From JAJEBT01 sp965214975 (GTDB lineage Bacteria > Pseudomonadota > Alphaproteobacteria > MPNO01 > UBA830), in the NCBI GenBank assembly GCA_965214975.1, contig OZ244055.1:1798001-1862000 (forward strand): a DNA stretch of 64,000 bases, written 5' to 3'. This document shows, one piece after another, positions 21,110 to 29,343 of this stretch (position 1 is its first letter; each line of letters begins with the position of its first letter). The notes beneath the pieces are model-generated. The model ran no database searches. It saw only the letters and a program-made list of their open reading frames with translations, and had not been told where the DNA came from. Both the position numbers and the translations under genes were made by a program.

Positions 21110-22546
21110 TCAGCGCCGCGGTTCCGGGAGATGTCCGGGGAATCTCTCGCGGATGCGCGCGTCGCGCTCGGCCGAGGAGCGCACCACCCTCGGGAAGGTG
21201 TCCCGGCGGGCGAACGGCCGGCAGGCGTCGATCACCATCCGCGAGTTCCTGCGGTCGGTCTCGTCGTCGTAGCACATGGGATCGAGATGGGTGCTCCAGC
21301 AGCCGTTGACGACGTCGGCGTCCTCGCGCGGGTCGCAGCGGGTGCACATCGCCCACACCACCTCGTTCATGTTGGCGGGGTCGATGTCGTCGTCGACGAC
21401 CACCGTCCAGCGGTTGGCGTAGGCGCCGCCGTGGCACTGCGAGGCCACGAGCCCGGCCTGCCTGGAGTGGCCGCCGTATTTCTGGCTGATGGCGACGGTG
21501 AGCCACATGCGGCTGCCGCCGGCCTCGTGGGCGTGCACGCCCTTGATCTCCGGCACGCCGGCGGCCTCGAGCTGGTTCCACACCGCGGCCGCGCGGTAGG
21601 CCCCCATGTAGTAGGTGTTGTCGTTGGGCGGCATGCCGGGGACGGCGCCGGTGACGACCGGATCGTCGCGGTGCATCAGGGTCTCGATGCGGATCACGGG
21701 CTCCGGCCGGCGGCCGCCGGCGTAGTAGCCGGTCCACTCCCCGAGCGGCCCCTCCATGCGCAGGTCGCCGGGCGCGATGAAGCCCTCGAAGGCGATCTCG
21801 GCGCCGGCGGGGACCGGGAGGCCGGTCCTCGGCATGTTGACGACCTCGACGGGCTCGCCGAGCATGCCGCCGACCACCTCGAACTCGTTCTTGCCGTAGG
21901 GCACCTCGAAGCCGGCGATCATGTACATCAGCGGATGGACGCCGGCGACCACGGCGACCGGGCAGGGCTCGCCGCGGGCGTGGTGCTTCTCCATGATGAG
22001 GCGGCCGTGCTTGCCGGGCGACATCATGACGGTGGCGACGCGCGGCTCGTGGCTCTGGATGCGGTAGGTTCCGTAGTTGGTCCAGCCGGTGTCGGGGTCG
22101 CGCATCACGACCATGCAGCCGGTGCCGATGTAGTCGCCGCCGTCGTGCTCGTGCCATTTCGGGGCGGGCACGGACCGGATGTCCGCCGCCTCGCCCTCGA
22201 AGACGTTCTCGACCAGCGGCCCGCCGTTGACCTCGACCGGCGCATGGTTCGGCGCGTCGCCCAGATAGTGGCGCCACCATCCGACGAGATCGGCCTCCGT
22301 CGCGTCCGGCGGCAGGCCGAGCGCGACCGCGCAGCGCGCCCGCGACATGACGATGTTGGCGAGCACGCGGTGCCCTTTCGGAAAGCCGGGCACGTCGTCG
22401 AACAGCAGCGCCGGATTGCCGAGATCGCGCATGTGGAGATCGACGAGGCCGCCGATGTCCTCCTCCACGCCCGCCCCCGAGACGCGCTCGAGCTCGCCGA
22501 TCGCATCGACCTCGTCGATGAAGTTCCGCAGATCCCTGTTGGCCAA
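21110..22546 (-). CDS. UbiD-family (prenylated-FMN) decarboxylase
   Basis: A 478-residue UbiD protein. It has LRNFIDEVDAIGELERVSG at the N-terminus, the MEGPLGEWTGYYAGG acidic/Gly region, and VVDDDIDPANMNEVVWAMCTRCDP, which aligns with the same segment of the UbiD at 3404-4807. It starts at an unusual TTG at 22546 with a GGGAGAG ribosome-binding site 8 nt upstream. Together with the downstream DMT transporter and the upstream dioxygenase (28 bp away) it forms a minus-strand operon. No UbiX is in the window; prenyl-FMN must be made elsewhere. Confidence 0.9.
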   Translation of the reverse strand: MANRDLRNFIDEVDAIGELERVSGAGVEEDIGGLVDLHMRDLGNPALLFDDVPGFPKGHRVLANIVMSRARCAVALGLPPDATEADLVGWWRHYLGDAPNHAPVEVNGGPLVENVFEGEAADIRSVPAPKWHEHDGGDYIGTGCMVVMRDPDTGWTNYGTYRIQSHEPRVATVMMSPGKHGRLIMEKHHARGEPCPVAVVAGVHPLMYMIAGFEVPYGKNEFEVVGGMLGEPVEVVNMPRTGLPVPAGAEIAFEGFIAPGDLRMEGPLGEWTGYYAGGRRPEPVIRIETLMHRDDPVVTGAVPGMPPNDNTYYMGAYRAAAVWNQLEAAGVPEIKGVHAHEAGGSRMWLTVAISQKYGGHSRQAGLVASQCHGGAYANRWTVVVDDDIDPANMNEVVWAMCTRCDPREDADVVNGCWSTHLDPMCYDDETDRRNSRMVIDACRPFARRDTFPRVVRSSAERDARIRERFPGHLPEPRR

Positions 22547-22574
22547 GACCGTCTCTCCCGTTCTTGCCGCCCGC

Positions 22575-23426
22575 CTACCGCGGCGGGCCCTCGGTGAGGG
22601 TGTAGCGGCGGAGCAGGCGCTCCTCCTCCGCCGGAAAGTCCGTGCGCGCGTGGTTGAGGCAGCGGTTGTCCCAGATCAGGACGTCTCCGGGCGCCCACCG
22701 GTGCGCGTGGACGAACTCGGGCCGCTCGACGTGGTCGAACAGCGTCTCCAGGAGCGCGTCGCTCCCGGCGCGGTCCATGCCGATCACGCGGCGCGTCATC
22801 AGCCGGCTGAGATAGAGCGACCTGCGGCCGGTGACCGGGTGGATCCTGACGAGATCGTGGGTGGCCGACGAGCTGTCGGGGCCGTCCTCGTCGACGGTCT
22901 CGTCGCGGAACGTTCCGTCGTAGTCGTAGACGTTGCGCACCCTGAGGCCGGAGAGGCGCTCCCGGACGCCGTCGTCGAGCGCGTCGTAGGCGGCCGCCAG
23001 GTTGGCGAACAGCGTGTCGCCCCCGCGCGAGGGCACGCGCACGGCGTGAAGGCACGTCGCCATGTAGGGGACGTCGCGGTGCGCGCCGTCGGAGTGGAAC
23101 TGCATCTCGCCGTCCGGCAGCGAGCCGACGGGCACGCCGCCCCGGCGGATGTTGCTCACGAGCATGACCCCGCGCTTGCGCACCCCGTCGCCGCCCGCGC
23201 CCGAACGGACGCGGTGGCCGTCGTCGACGGGCCCGAACACGGACGCGAACCGCGCCTGTTCGGACGCAGAGATCCGCTGTCCTCGGACGCAGAGAAGGGA
23301 ATGCCGCGCGAAGGCGTCGCGGAGGCTTTCGGCCGCCGGACCGTCGATGGCGCGACGAAGGTCGATTCCCTGCACGAGCGCGCCGACGACGGGGCCGAGC
23401 GGGGAGAAGGCCGGAACGGCGGGCAT
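22575..23426 (-). CDS. TauD/TfdA-family 2-oxoglutarate-dependent dioxygenase
   Basis: A 283-residue Fe(II)/2-oxoglutarate dioxygenase. The metal triad is visible as FHSDGAH (His-x-Asp) and DNRCLNHAR (distal His), with RRYTLTEG carrying the 2-oxoglutarate-binding Arg. Family members hydroxylate taurine, 2,4-D and alkyl sulfates, among others. The substrate here is unknown. It is divergently transcribed from a fumarylacetoacetate-hydrolase-family gene across 72 bp, and upstream of the UbiD gene. Confidence 0.9.
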   Translation of the reverse strand: MPAVPAFSPLGPVVGALVQGIDLRRAIDGPAAESLRDAFARHSLLCVRGQRISASEQARFASVFGPVDDGHRVRSGAGGDGVRKRGVMLVSNIRRGGVPVGSLPDGEMQFHSDGAHRDVPYMATCLHAVRVPSRGGDTLFANLAAAYDALDDGVRERLSGLRVRNVYDYDGTFRDETVDEDGPDSSSATHDLVRIHPVTGRRSLYLSRLMTRRVIGMDRAGSDALLETLFDHVERPEFVHAHRWAPGDVLIWDNRCLNHARTDFPAEEERLLRRYTLTEGPPR

Positions 23427-23498
23427 CGGCCGTCTCCGTGTTTGGCGATCGCCGCCATTATGGGGTACGAAGGGCGTTCAGGCCACAGGGAGCGCGCG

Positions 23499-24386
23499 AT
23501 GACCCGGTACAGACTGCTGAACCGCGCCGGCGGGAACGGCGAGGCGCGGCCCGGCGTTCTCGTCGGGGACGCGGTGATCGACCTCGCGGACGCCGGCATC
23601 GCGGGCTCGACGCTCGATCTGCTCCGGGACTGGGAAACGTCCGACGCGGCGCTTGCCGAGATCGCCGGGCGCGCGTCGTCGCTGCCGTCCCGGCCGCTCG
23701 CCGAGGTCGCGCTGCTGGCGCCGATCCTGTATCCGCCCGCGATCTACGCCGCGGCCGCGAACTACGTCGACCACCAGAAGGAGATGTCGGGCGGCGACGC
23801 GCTCGACAAGAACGCGACCCGTCCCTACTTCTTCCTCAAGTCCGGCCCGCACACGGTGATCGGCCCCGGCGCCGGGATCCGGCTTCCCGGATTCTCGGAC
23901 TTCGTCGACTGGGAAGCCGAGCTCGCGGTCGTGATCGGACGGCCGGCGCGCAACGTCGCCGCCGCGGACGCCCTCGACCACGTCGCCGGCTACGCGATCT
24001 TCAACGACGTCTCGGCGCGCGACGCCAAGCCCGTCGGCCGGCCCTTCAACACGGACTGGTTCGCCCACAAGAACTTCGAAGGCTCGGGCCCGCTCGGGCC
24101 GTGGATCACGCCGGCCGGGGACGTGGCCGACCCGCACGACCTTGCCATCCGGCTCTGGGTCAACGACGACCTCAAGCAGGATTCGAGCACACGTCACATG
24201 TTCTTCGACATCGGGGAGCAGATCGCCTACATCAGCGGGCGGCTCACGATGCGGCCCGGGGACGTCGTCGCCACCGGCACGCCGGCCGGCGTGGGCGCGC
24301 CCCTCGGCGAGCGCCTGAAGGCGGGGGACACGGTCACGATCGAGATCGAGGGCCTCGGAAGACTCGTCAATCCGGTCGTCGGATGA
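23499..24386 (+). CDS. Fumarylacetoacetate hydrolase family protein
   Basis: A 295-residue FAH-fold protein. Metal ligands are expected in DFVDWEAELAVVIGR (two Glu) and the downstream Asp of NDVSARD. GDVVATGTPAGVG near the C-terminus is the usual family signature. Members act as hydrolases, decarboxylases or isomerases of acylpyruvate-type ring-cleavage products. It is the first plus-strand gene of a catabolic block that includes LigA/LigB and a MetE-like protein. A distant homologue is at 27106-27966. Confidence 0.92.
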   Translation: MTRYRLLNRAGGNGEARPGVLVGDAVIDLADAGIAGSTLDLLRDWETSDAALAEIAGRASSLPSRPLAEVALLAPILYPPAIYAAAANYVDHQKEMSGGDALDKNATRPYFFLKSGPHTVIGPGAGIRLPGFSDFVDWEAELAVVIGRPARNVAAADALDHVAGYAIFNDVSARDAKPVGRPFNTDWFAHKNFEGSGPLGPWITPAGDVADPHDLAIRLWVNDDLKQDSSTRHMFFDIGEQIAYISGRLTMRPGDVVATGTPAGVGAPLGERLKAGDTVTIEIEGLGRLVNPVVG

Positions 24387-24408
24387 CCTTTCCGCGGCGG
24401 CGGCCGCG

Positions 24409-24783
24409 TCAGGTGACGGCGGCGCTCCTGTCCGAGTAGTTGAGGGTCACGTTCAGGCTGCCCTCGTTCATCGACCAGTTCCAGATCTCGAACTCCCGGA
24501 GGCCCGCGGCGTGGAGCGGGTCGCCCATGGCGATCTCCCGGGCCCGCTCGAAGGATTCGGCGCGCACGACGATCATGCCGGTGCGCGGCTTGCCGGCCTC
24601 CTCCGCCTCCATCGGTCCGGCGGCGAACAGGACACCCCGCTTCTCCAGCTCGACCTGGCGCTCGAGATGTTTCGGCAGCAGCTTCGCGATCTCCTCCTCC
24701 GGCCCGCAGGCGCGCGTGAAGACGACGTAGAGATCCAGGCGGAGCATGTCCCTGGTCAGGGGCGATGCCGGGGCGACGGTCAT
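24409..24783 (-). CDS. YciI-like protein
   Basis: A 124-residue ferredoxin-like alpha+beta protein of the YCII family. The conserved positions are the region around YVVFTRACGP, KHLERQVELEKRGVLFAAGPME and REIAMGDPLHAAGLREFEI, with the His and Asp of the family. Its biochemical function is not established, but relatives act in chlorinated or aromatic degradation as dehydrochlorinase-like or lactone-isomerase-like proteins. ATG 24783 gives the family-like length. It is divergent from the LigA-type gene. Confidence 0.82.
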   Translation of the reverse strand: MTVAPASPLTRDMLRLDLYVVFTRACGPEEEIAKLLPKHLERQVELEKRGVLFAAGPMEAEEAGKPRTGMIVVRAESFERAREIAMGDPLHAAGLREFEIWNWSMNEGSLNVTLNYSDRSAAVT

Positions 24784-24860
24784 TGCGGCACTCCTTGGTT
24801 TCGGTGACGGTTGGCGCGATAATGGCCGGTGCCGGAACGGAAGCAAGCGCGCCGATTCCC

Positions 24861-25163
24861 ATGAGCCTCTACGCCGTCCAGAAGCTTCTCTACCAGCTCA
24901 ACCGCGACCCCGGGGTCCGGGCCCGCTTCGAGGCCGACCGCGAGGACGTGCTCGCCGGCTTCGACCTGACCGAGGAGGAGCTCGGCGCCGTCCGCGACGC
25001 CGACATCGGCCTTCTCTACGTGCTTGGCGTCAACGGCCAGCTGCTGATGCATTACGGCGCCCTCGTCGGCCTGGAATGGGACGAGTACCTGCAGGCGATG
25101 CGCGACGGCGTGGCCCGGCACGGGCCGGTGCGGGCCGGCATCTACACGCTCGCGGGAGACTGA
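24861..25163 (+). CDS. LigA-type (protocatechuate 4,5-dioxygenase alpha-like) small subunit
   Basis: A 100-residue all-helical protein of the LigA family. SLYAVQKLLYQLNRDPGVRARF and GFDLTEEELGAVRDADIGLLY are the typical segments, ending with the conserved GVNGQLLMHYGALVGL helix. In protocatechuate 4,5-dioxygenase this subunit caps the active site of LigB. It lies 3 bp ahead of the LigB-type gene, so the two probably form one enzyme. The start is set at ATG 24861. Confidence 0.88.
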   Translation: MSLYAVQKLLYQLNRDPGVRARFEADREDVLAGFDLTEEELGAVRDADIGLLYVLGVNGQLLMHYGALVGLEWDEYLQAMRDGVARHGPVRAGIYTLAGD

Positions 25164-25166
25164 ACG

Positions 25167-25988
25167 GTGCCGCTCGTCTTCGCGGGGGTGTGCAGCCACG
25201 CGCCCGGAATCACCGGCCGCGCCGAGCGCGCCGACCCGGTCCTGCGCGACGGCCTCCGCGCGGCCTACGGCCGCATGCGCGCGGCGATCGAGGACTCCGG
25301 CGCCGACGCGCTGGTGGTGATCGGGGCGGAGCACTTCGCCAACTTCTTCATGGACAACATGCCCGCCTTCTGCATGGGGATGGCCGACCGCTACGAGGGG
25401 CCGATCGAGGACGAGGACTGGCTCGGCATACGCCATGCCGAGATCCCGGGGAGCCCCGACCTCTCGAAACGGCTGGTCTCCCGCGTCATGGACGACGCCG
25501 ACCTCTCCTATTCCGAGGAATGGAAGTTCGACCACGGCATCATGGTGCCGCTCCACTTTCTCACGCCCCGCTACGACCTGCCGGTCGTCCCTGTCAACAT
25601 CAACTGCCAGGGCCCGCCGCTCGCGCCGCTCCACAGGGTCTGGAACTTCGGCAAGGCGCTGCGCGCCGCCTGCGACTCGGTTCCGGAACGGATCGCCGTC
25701 GTCGGCACCGGCGGCATCTCCCACTGGCCGGCGACGCCGGATTCGGGAAGGATCAACGAGGCTTGGGACCGGGAGTTTCTCGACCATCTGGTCAGCAACA
25801 GGCGGGACAGTCTCCTCGCCTACACCGACGAGGACGTCTACCGCGACGGCGGACAGGGCGGCTTCGAGATCCGCACGTTCATCGCCGTGGCCGGCGCCAC
25901 CGAGGGCGCCGCCGGAGAGGTGTGGTACTATGCGCCGGTCCCGATCTACGCCGTCGGCTGCACCGTCGCCGTCATGGGAGTGCGCTGA
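25167..25988 (+). CDS. LigB-type class III extradiol ring-cleavage dioxygenase catalytic subunit
   Basis: A 273-residue LigB-superfamily protein, beginning at GTG 25167. The early CSHAPGI segment and GAEHFANFF contain iron-ligand histidines, and FDHGIMVPLHFL carries the catalytic His region conserved in protocatechuate 4,5- and 2,3-dihydroxyphenylpropionate-type dioxygenases. GTGGISHWPATP is also family typical. It would cleave a catechol next to the hydroxyls using Fe(II) and O2. It is immediately followed by a MetE-like gene. Confidence 0.9.
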   Translation: MPLVFAGVCSHAPGITGRAERADPVLRDGLRAAYGRMRAAIEDSGADALVVIGAEHFANFFMDNMPAFCMGMADRYEGPIEDEDWLGIRHAEIPGSPDLSKRLVSRVMDDADLSYSEEWKFDHGIMVPLHFLTPRYDLPVVPVNINCQGPPLAPLHRVWNFGKALRAACDSVPERIAVVGTGGISHWPATPDSGRINEAWDREFLDHLVSNRRDSLLAYTDEDVYRDGGQGGFEIRTFIAVAGATEGAAGEVWYYAPVPIYAVGCTVAVMGVR

Positions 25989-25989
25989 A

Positions 25990-27090
25990 ATGACCCTCCG
26001 GAACACGCCGCCGTTCCGGGCGGAGCATGTCGGAAGCTTTCTCCGCCCGCCGGAACTCGCGGAGGCGCGCCGCAAGGCGGAAGCCGGGGAGATTCCGGCC
26101 GCGGCAGCCCGTGCCGTCGAGGACGCCTGCGTGCGGGACGTCGTCGCGATGCAGGAGGAACTCGGCTTCCCGGCGGTGTCCGACGGCGAGTTCCGCCGCG
26201 ACTTCTGGCACCTCGACTTCATGTGGGGGATGAACGGCGTCGAACGCTGGGACGCCGCCCGCTTCCCCAACTTCTCCAACAACCAGCAGGGACCGATGGC
26301 GCGGGTCGCGGACCGCGTCTCCAATCCCGGCGGCGTTTTCGCCGGCATGTTCGACTTCGTCCGCCGGGCGACCTCGCGCGTCGCGAAACAGACCATCCCG
26401 GGCCCCGCGATGATCCACCTCCGCGCCGGCCGCGAGGCGGTGGACCGGAATGTCTATCCGGACATGGACGAGTTCTGGGCCGACTGGGTCGCCGCCTACC
26501 GCGCCGAGGTCGCGGCGCTTCACGCCGCCGGCTGCCGCTACCTGCAGATCGACGACGTCAGCATCGCCTACCTGTGCGACGACAGGATGCGGGCGGCCTT
26601 CCGGGAACGCGGGGACGATCCCGACCGCCTCGCGTCGTTCTACACCGGGCTGATCAACGACGTCGTCCGCGACCGGCCCGCCGACATGGCCGTGACCGTC
26701 CACACCTGCCGGGGCAACTTCCAGTCGAGCTGGATGGCCGAGGGCGGCTACCAGCCGGTCGCCGACGTCGCGCTCGGCGGCCTCGAGGTCGACGGCATCT
26801 TCATGGAATTCGACAGCGCCCGCGCGGGCGGTTTCGAGCCGCTCGCCCGCGTCCGCGAGGGGCAGGTCGTGGTGCTCGGCCTGATCACCACGAAGACCCC
26901 GGAACTCGAGACCCGGGACGCCGTCAAGCGCCGCATCGACGAGGCCGCGAGATTCATGCCGCTCGACGATCTCTGCCTGAGTCCGCAGTGCGGCTTCGCG
27001 AGCACGCATCACGGCAACGCCGTGACGCCGGACGACCAGAAGCGCAAGCTGTCCCTTGTCGTGGAGGTCGCCGAGGAGGTCTGGGGCTGA
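25990..27090 (+). CDS. MetE C-terminal-domain-like methyltransferase family protein
   Basis: A 366-residue protein equal to the catalytic C-terminal domain of cobalamin-independent methionine synthase. Zinc ligands are recognisable: HTCRGNF (His and Cys), FMEFDS (Glu) and LSPQCGFAST (Cys). The N-terminus RAEHVGSFLRPPEL is typical of the short YxjG-like branch, which is not the main biosynthetic MetE. Being 1 bp from LigB it is probably co-expressed; relatives in catabolic clusters may act on methylated or thiol-bearing intermediates, which is inference. Confidence 0.88.
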   Translation: MTLRNTPPFRAEHVGSFLRPPELAEARRKAEAGEIPAAAARAVEDACVRDVVAMQEELGFPAVSDGEFRRDFWHLDFMWGMNGVERWDAARFPNFSNNQQGPMARVADRVSNPGGVFAGMFDFVRRATSRVAKQTIPGPAMIHLRAGREAVDRNVYPDMDEFWADWVAAYRAEVAALHAAGCRYLQIDDVSIAYLCDDRMRAAFRERGDDPDRLASFYTGLINDVVRDRPADMAVTVHTCRGNFQSSWMAEGGYQPVADVALGGLEVDGIFMEFDSARAGGFEPLARVREGQVVVLGLITTKTPELETRDAVKRRIDEAARFMPLDDLCLSPQCGFASTHHGNAVTPDDQKRKLSLVVEVAEEVWG

Positions 27091-27105
27091 ACGCCCGGCC
27101 GCCGG

Positions 27106-27966
27106 TCAGACCGGCTCGTCGATCACCTCGTTCGCGAGCACGCCGATCCCCGAGACCTCGACCTCGACCCTGTCCCCCGGAACGAGCCAGACCGGAGGGT
27201 CGAGGCGCGCGCCGGCGCCGGTCGGCGTGCCGGTCGAGATGATGTCGCCGCGGCGCAGCGCCATGAACGTCGAGACGTAGCTGACCAGATAGGCGAAATC
27301 GAACATCAGGCGCGCCGTCGTGTCGTCCTGGCGCAGTTCGCCGTTGACGTGGGTCCGGACGCGGAGGTCGCCGTAGCCGCCGAACTCGTTGGCGGTCGCC
27401 ATCCACGGCCCGATCGCGCCCGTGCGGTCGAAGTTCTTGCCCTGGGTGATGTTGAACTTCGCGTGGCGGAGCCAGTCCCGTATCGTCCCCTCGTTGAGGC
27501 AGGTCAGGGCGCCGACGTGATCGAGCGCGTTCTCGCGGGCGATGCGGCGTCCTCCCCGCCCGACGACGATCGCGATCTCGCCCTCGTAGTCGAGCTGCTC
27601 CGACTCGGGCGGGCGCACGATCGGCTGGCCGTGCCCGACGAACGACTCCCGGGTCCGGAAGAACATGCTCGGATAGGCCGCCGGCGCGGAACCGTCCCTG
27701 TATTCCTCGTTGCGGTCGCTGTAGTTGACGCCGACGCAGAGAATGCGCGCCGGCCCCGAAACCGGAATCCCGAGCACGGCGTCGTCGACGGCGCAGCGGA
27801 TCGCGCCGTCCGCGACAACGTCCTCGGCCTTCGCGCGAAGCGCCGGATCGAGCAGATCCTCGGGCGCGCGCGCGCCCGCGACGCGACCGGAGAGGTCGAC
27901 GATGCCGCCGTCCCTGACGGCGCCGAAGGACGCCTCGCCGGCGATCCGGTAGGACACGATCTTCAT
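27106..27966 (-). CDS. Fumarylacetoacetate hydrolase family protein
   Basis: A 286-residue FAH-family protein with ILCVGVNYSDRNEEYRDG, metal-binding DYEGEIAIVVGRGG and GDIISTGTPTGAG near the C-terminus. It starts at ATG 27966 with the usual FAH N-terminal domain (MKIVSYRIAG). It is convergent with the MetE-like gene (15 bp apart). It is not a duplicate of 23499-24386; the N-terminal domains differ, so a different ring-cleavage product is likely. Confidence 0.92.
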   Translation of the reverse strand: MKIVSYRIAGEASFGAVRDGGIVDLSGRVAGARAPEDLLDPALRAKAEDVVADGAIRCAVDDAVLGIPVSGPARILCVGVNYSDRNEEYRDGSAPAAYPSMFFRTRESFVGHGQPIVRPPESEQLDYEGEIAIVVGRGGRRIARENALDHVGALTCLNEGTIRDWLRHAKFNITQGKNFDRTGAIGPWMATANEFGGYGDLRVRTHVNGELRQDDTTARLMFDFAYLVSYVSTFMALRRGDIISTGTPTGAGARLDPPVWLVPGDRVEVEVSGIGVLANEVIDEPV

Positions 27967-28101
27967 GAGGCCACCCGCGTTCCCGAAGGCCGCCCGGGCG
28001 GGCGGCGGAGCGGCACCATAGCACCGCCGCCGCGCCGCGTGCACCGGCGCGGCTTGTCACGGGCTGCAGGCTGTCGTATTGCGGACTCGATGCCGGCACG
28101 G

Positions 28102-28112
28102 CCCCCCCCCCC
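28102..28112. repeat. C11 homopolymer tract
   Basis: Eleven consecutive C residues lie between the FAH gene and the thioesterase start (48 bp upstream of the latter). No other homopolymer of this length was noticed in the window. It could be slippage-prone regulatory DNA or a sequencing/assembly length error. Confidence 0.8.
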
Positions 28113-28160
28113 GCGGACACGGGCCGGACGGCGAAGCGAGCGGCATCGGGCGATCCGTCC

Positions 28161-28601
28161 ATGAACCTTCCCGCCGGCGCGTTCACCACCAGGCGCGGCA
28201 TCCGTTTCTCGGATTCCGACCCGGCCGGCATCGTCTTCCACGCCGAGTTCTTCCGCATGTTCAACGACGTCTTCGAGGACTGGCTGGTCAGCGGCCTCGG
28301 GATCGATTTCGCCCGGCAGTTTCTCGTCGAGGAGAGGATGTTCCCGCTCCTGCACGTGTCCGCGGACTTCAAGGAGGCGCGCAGGATGGGGCAGACGATC
28401 GACTTCACGCTGGTCCTGACGAGGCTCGGCCGGTCGTCGATGGCTTTCGACATCGTGGGCCACGACGACGGCCTCGAGATCCTCCGGGGATCGTTCGTGC
28501 ATTGCGTGGCGTCGAAGAGAACCGGCAGGTCGGTCGAGATTCCCCCCGAGATCCGGGAGCCGATGGAAGCCTATCTGGAGACCTGCCGCGACGGGGGGTG
28601 A
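28161..28601 (+). CDS. 4-hydroxybenzoyl-CoA thioesterase family protein
   Basis: A 146-residue hotdog-fold thioesterase. It has the 4HBT-type active-site segment RFSDSDPAGIVFHAEFFRMFNDV, with the catalytic Asp in DPAG. The ligand could be an aryl- or acyl-CoA. It is convergent with the MarR gene at 28605, with 3 bp between the stop codons. Context with aromatic catabolism suggests release of a free aromatic acid, as in 4-chlorobenzoate degradation, but this is inference. Confidence 0.9.
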   Translation: MNLPAGAFTTRRGIRFSDSDPAGIVFHAEFFRMFNDVFEDWLVSGLGIDFARQFLVEERMFPLLHVSADFKEARRMGQTIDFTLVLTRLGRSSMAFDIVGHDDGLEILRGSFVHCVASKRTGRSVEIPPEIREPMEAYLETCRDGG

Positions 28602-28604
28602 CGG

Positions 28605-29162
28605 TCAGCGGGCGCGCTCGAAATGCGCGCAGATCCCCCCGAGATCCGCGGTGCCGATCATCTCGCCGGTGACCCCGCAGCGGTGCCCGAATCCGGAACC
28701 CTCGTCCGCCAGATACCTGCAATCCGGGCAGGGTCCGAACTCCGCGAGGCCGTGGCGGGCCTGCACGGCGTCGACCAGCCGCTCGAGATGGCTGACGAAA
28801 GAGGCCCTCTCGTCCTCCGAACAGGGAAGAACCGCCTCCGAGACCGAGACCAGGGGATCCTGTTCCAGAATCTCGCGGCCGAACGGGGTCAGCGCCAGCT
28901 CCACGGCCCGCCGGTCCTCGGTCCGGCGCCGTTTCTCGATCAGGCCCCGCTCCTCCAGCGTGGTCAGGGTCTGGGACACGGTGCCCCTGGTGCAGTTCAT
29001 GAAGGCCGCAAGCGCGCCGGGCGAGACGCTGTGACGATTGGCCCTGGAAAGATAGCGCAGCGCGCTCCACTGCGCGGGGTTGAGCCCCCCGGAGAACTGC
29101 AGCGAATGGGCGATGCGGCCCAGACGGTCCACGAGTTCCACGATTCGCGCGGCTTCAGGCAT
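28605..29162 (-). CDS. MarR-family regulator with a four-cysteine C-terminal extension
   Basis: A 185-residue protein. The winged-helix core contains LAAFMNCTRGTVSQTLTTLEERGLIEK followed by the wing RRTEDRR. The C-terminal 40 residues are unusual: Cys145 and Cys148 in a CPDC motif, plus Cys162 and Cys178, a possible zinc or iron-sulfur site. It is divergently transcribed from the reductive dehalogenase gene with 181 bp between the starts, so it is the most likely regulator of that gene. MarR-type regulators beside rdhA genes are known in Dehalococcoides. Confidence 0.85.
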   Translation of the reverse strand: MPEAARIVELVDRLGRIAHSLQFSGGLNPAQWSALRYLSRANRHSVSPGALAAFMNCTRGTVSQTLTTLEERGLIEKRRRTEDRRAVELALTPFGREILEQDPLVSVSEAVLPCSEDERASFVSHLERLVDAVQARHGLAEFGPCPDCRYLADEGSGFGHRCGVTGEMIGTADLGGICAHFERAR

Positions 29163-29307
29163 CCGACCTCCGCGGGGGATTGTCCACGAGACGCGGCACG
29201 CGGCGCGACCCTAGCAGATCCCGCCCCGCCGCTCCAACCTGACATGGGATCCCCGCGCGGAAAGTGAACACCGGGCGGTTCCCCAAGCGCGGAGCGCGCG
29301 CCTCCGC

Positions 29308-29313
29308 TATACT
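29308..29313 (+). promoter_or_regulatory. Putative -10 hexamer of the reductive dehalogenase gene
   Basis: TATACT is a good -10 match 31 bp upstream of ATG 29344 in otherwise GC-rich DNA. No clear TTGACA-like -35 sits at the usual spacing, which would fit an activator-dependent or weak promoter. Confidence 0.35.
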
Positions 29314-29343
29314 CCGGCGACGCTGCGCTCTCGGAGGGATGCC

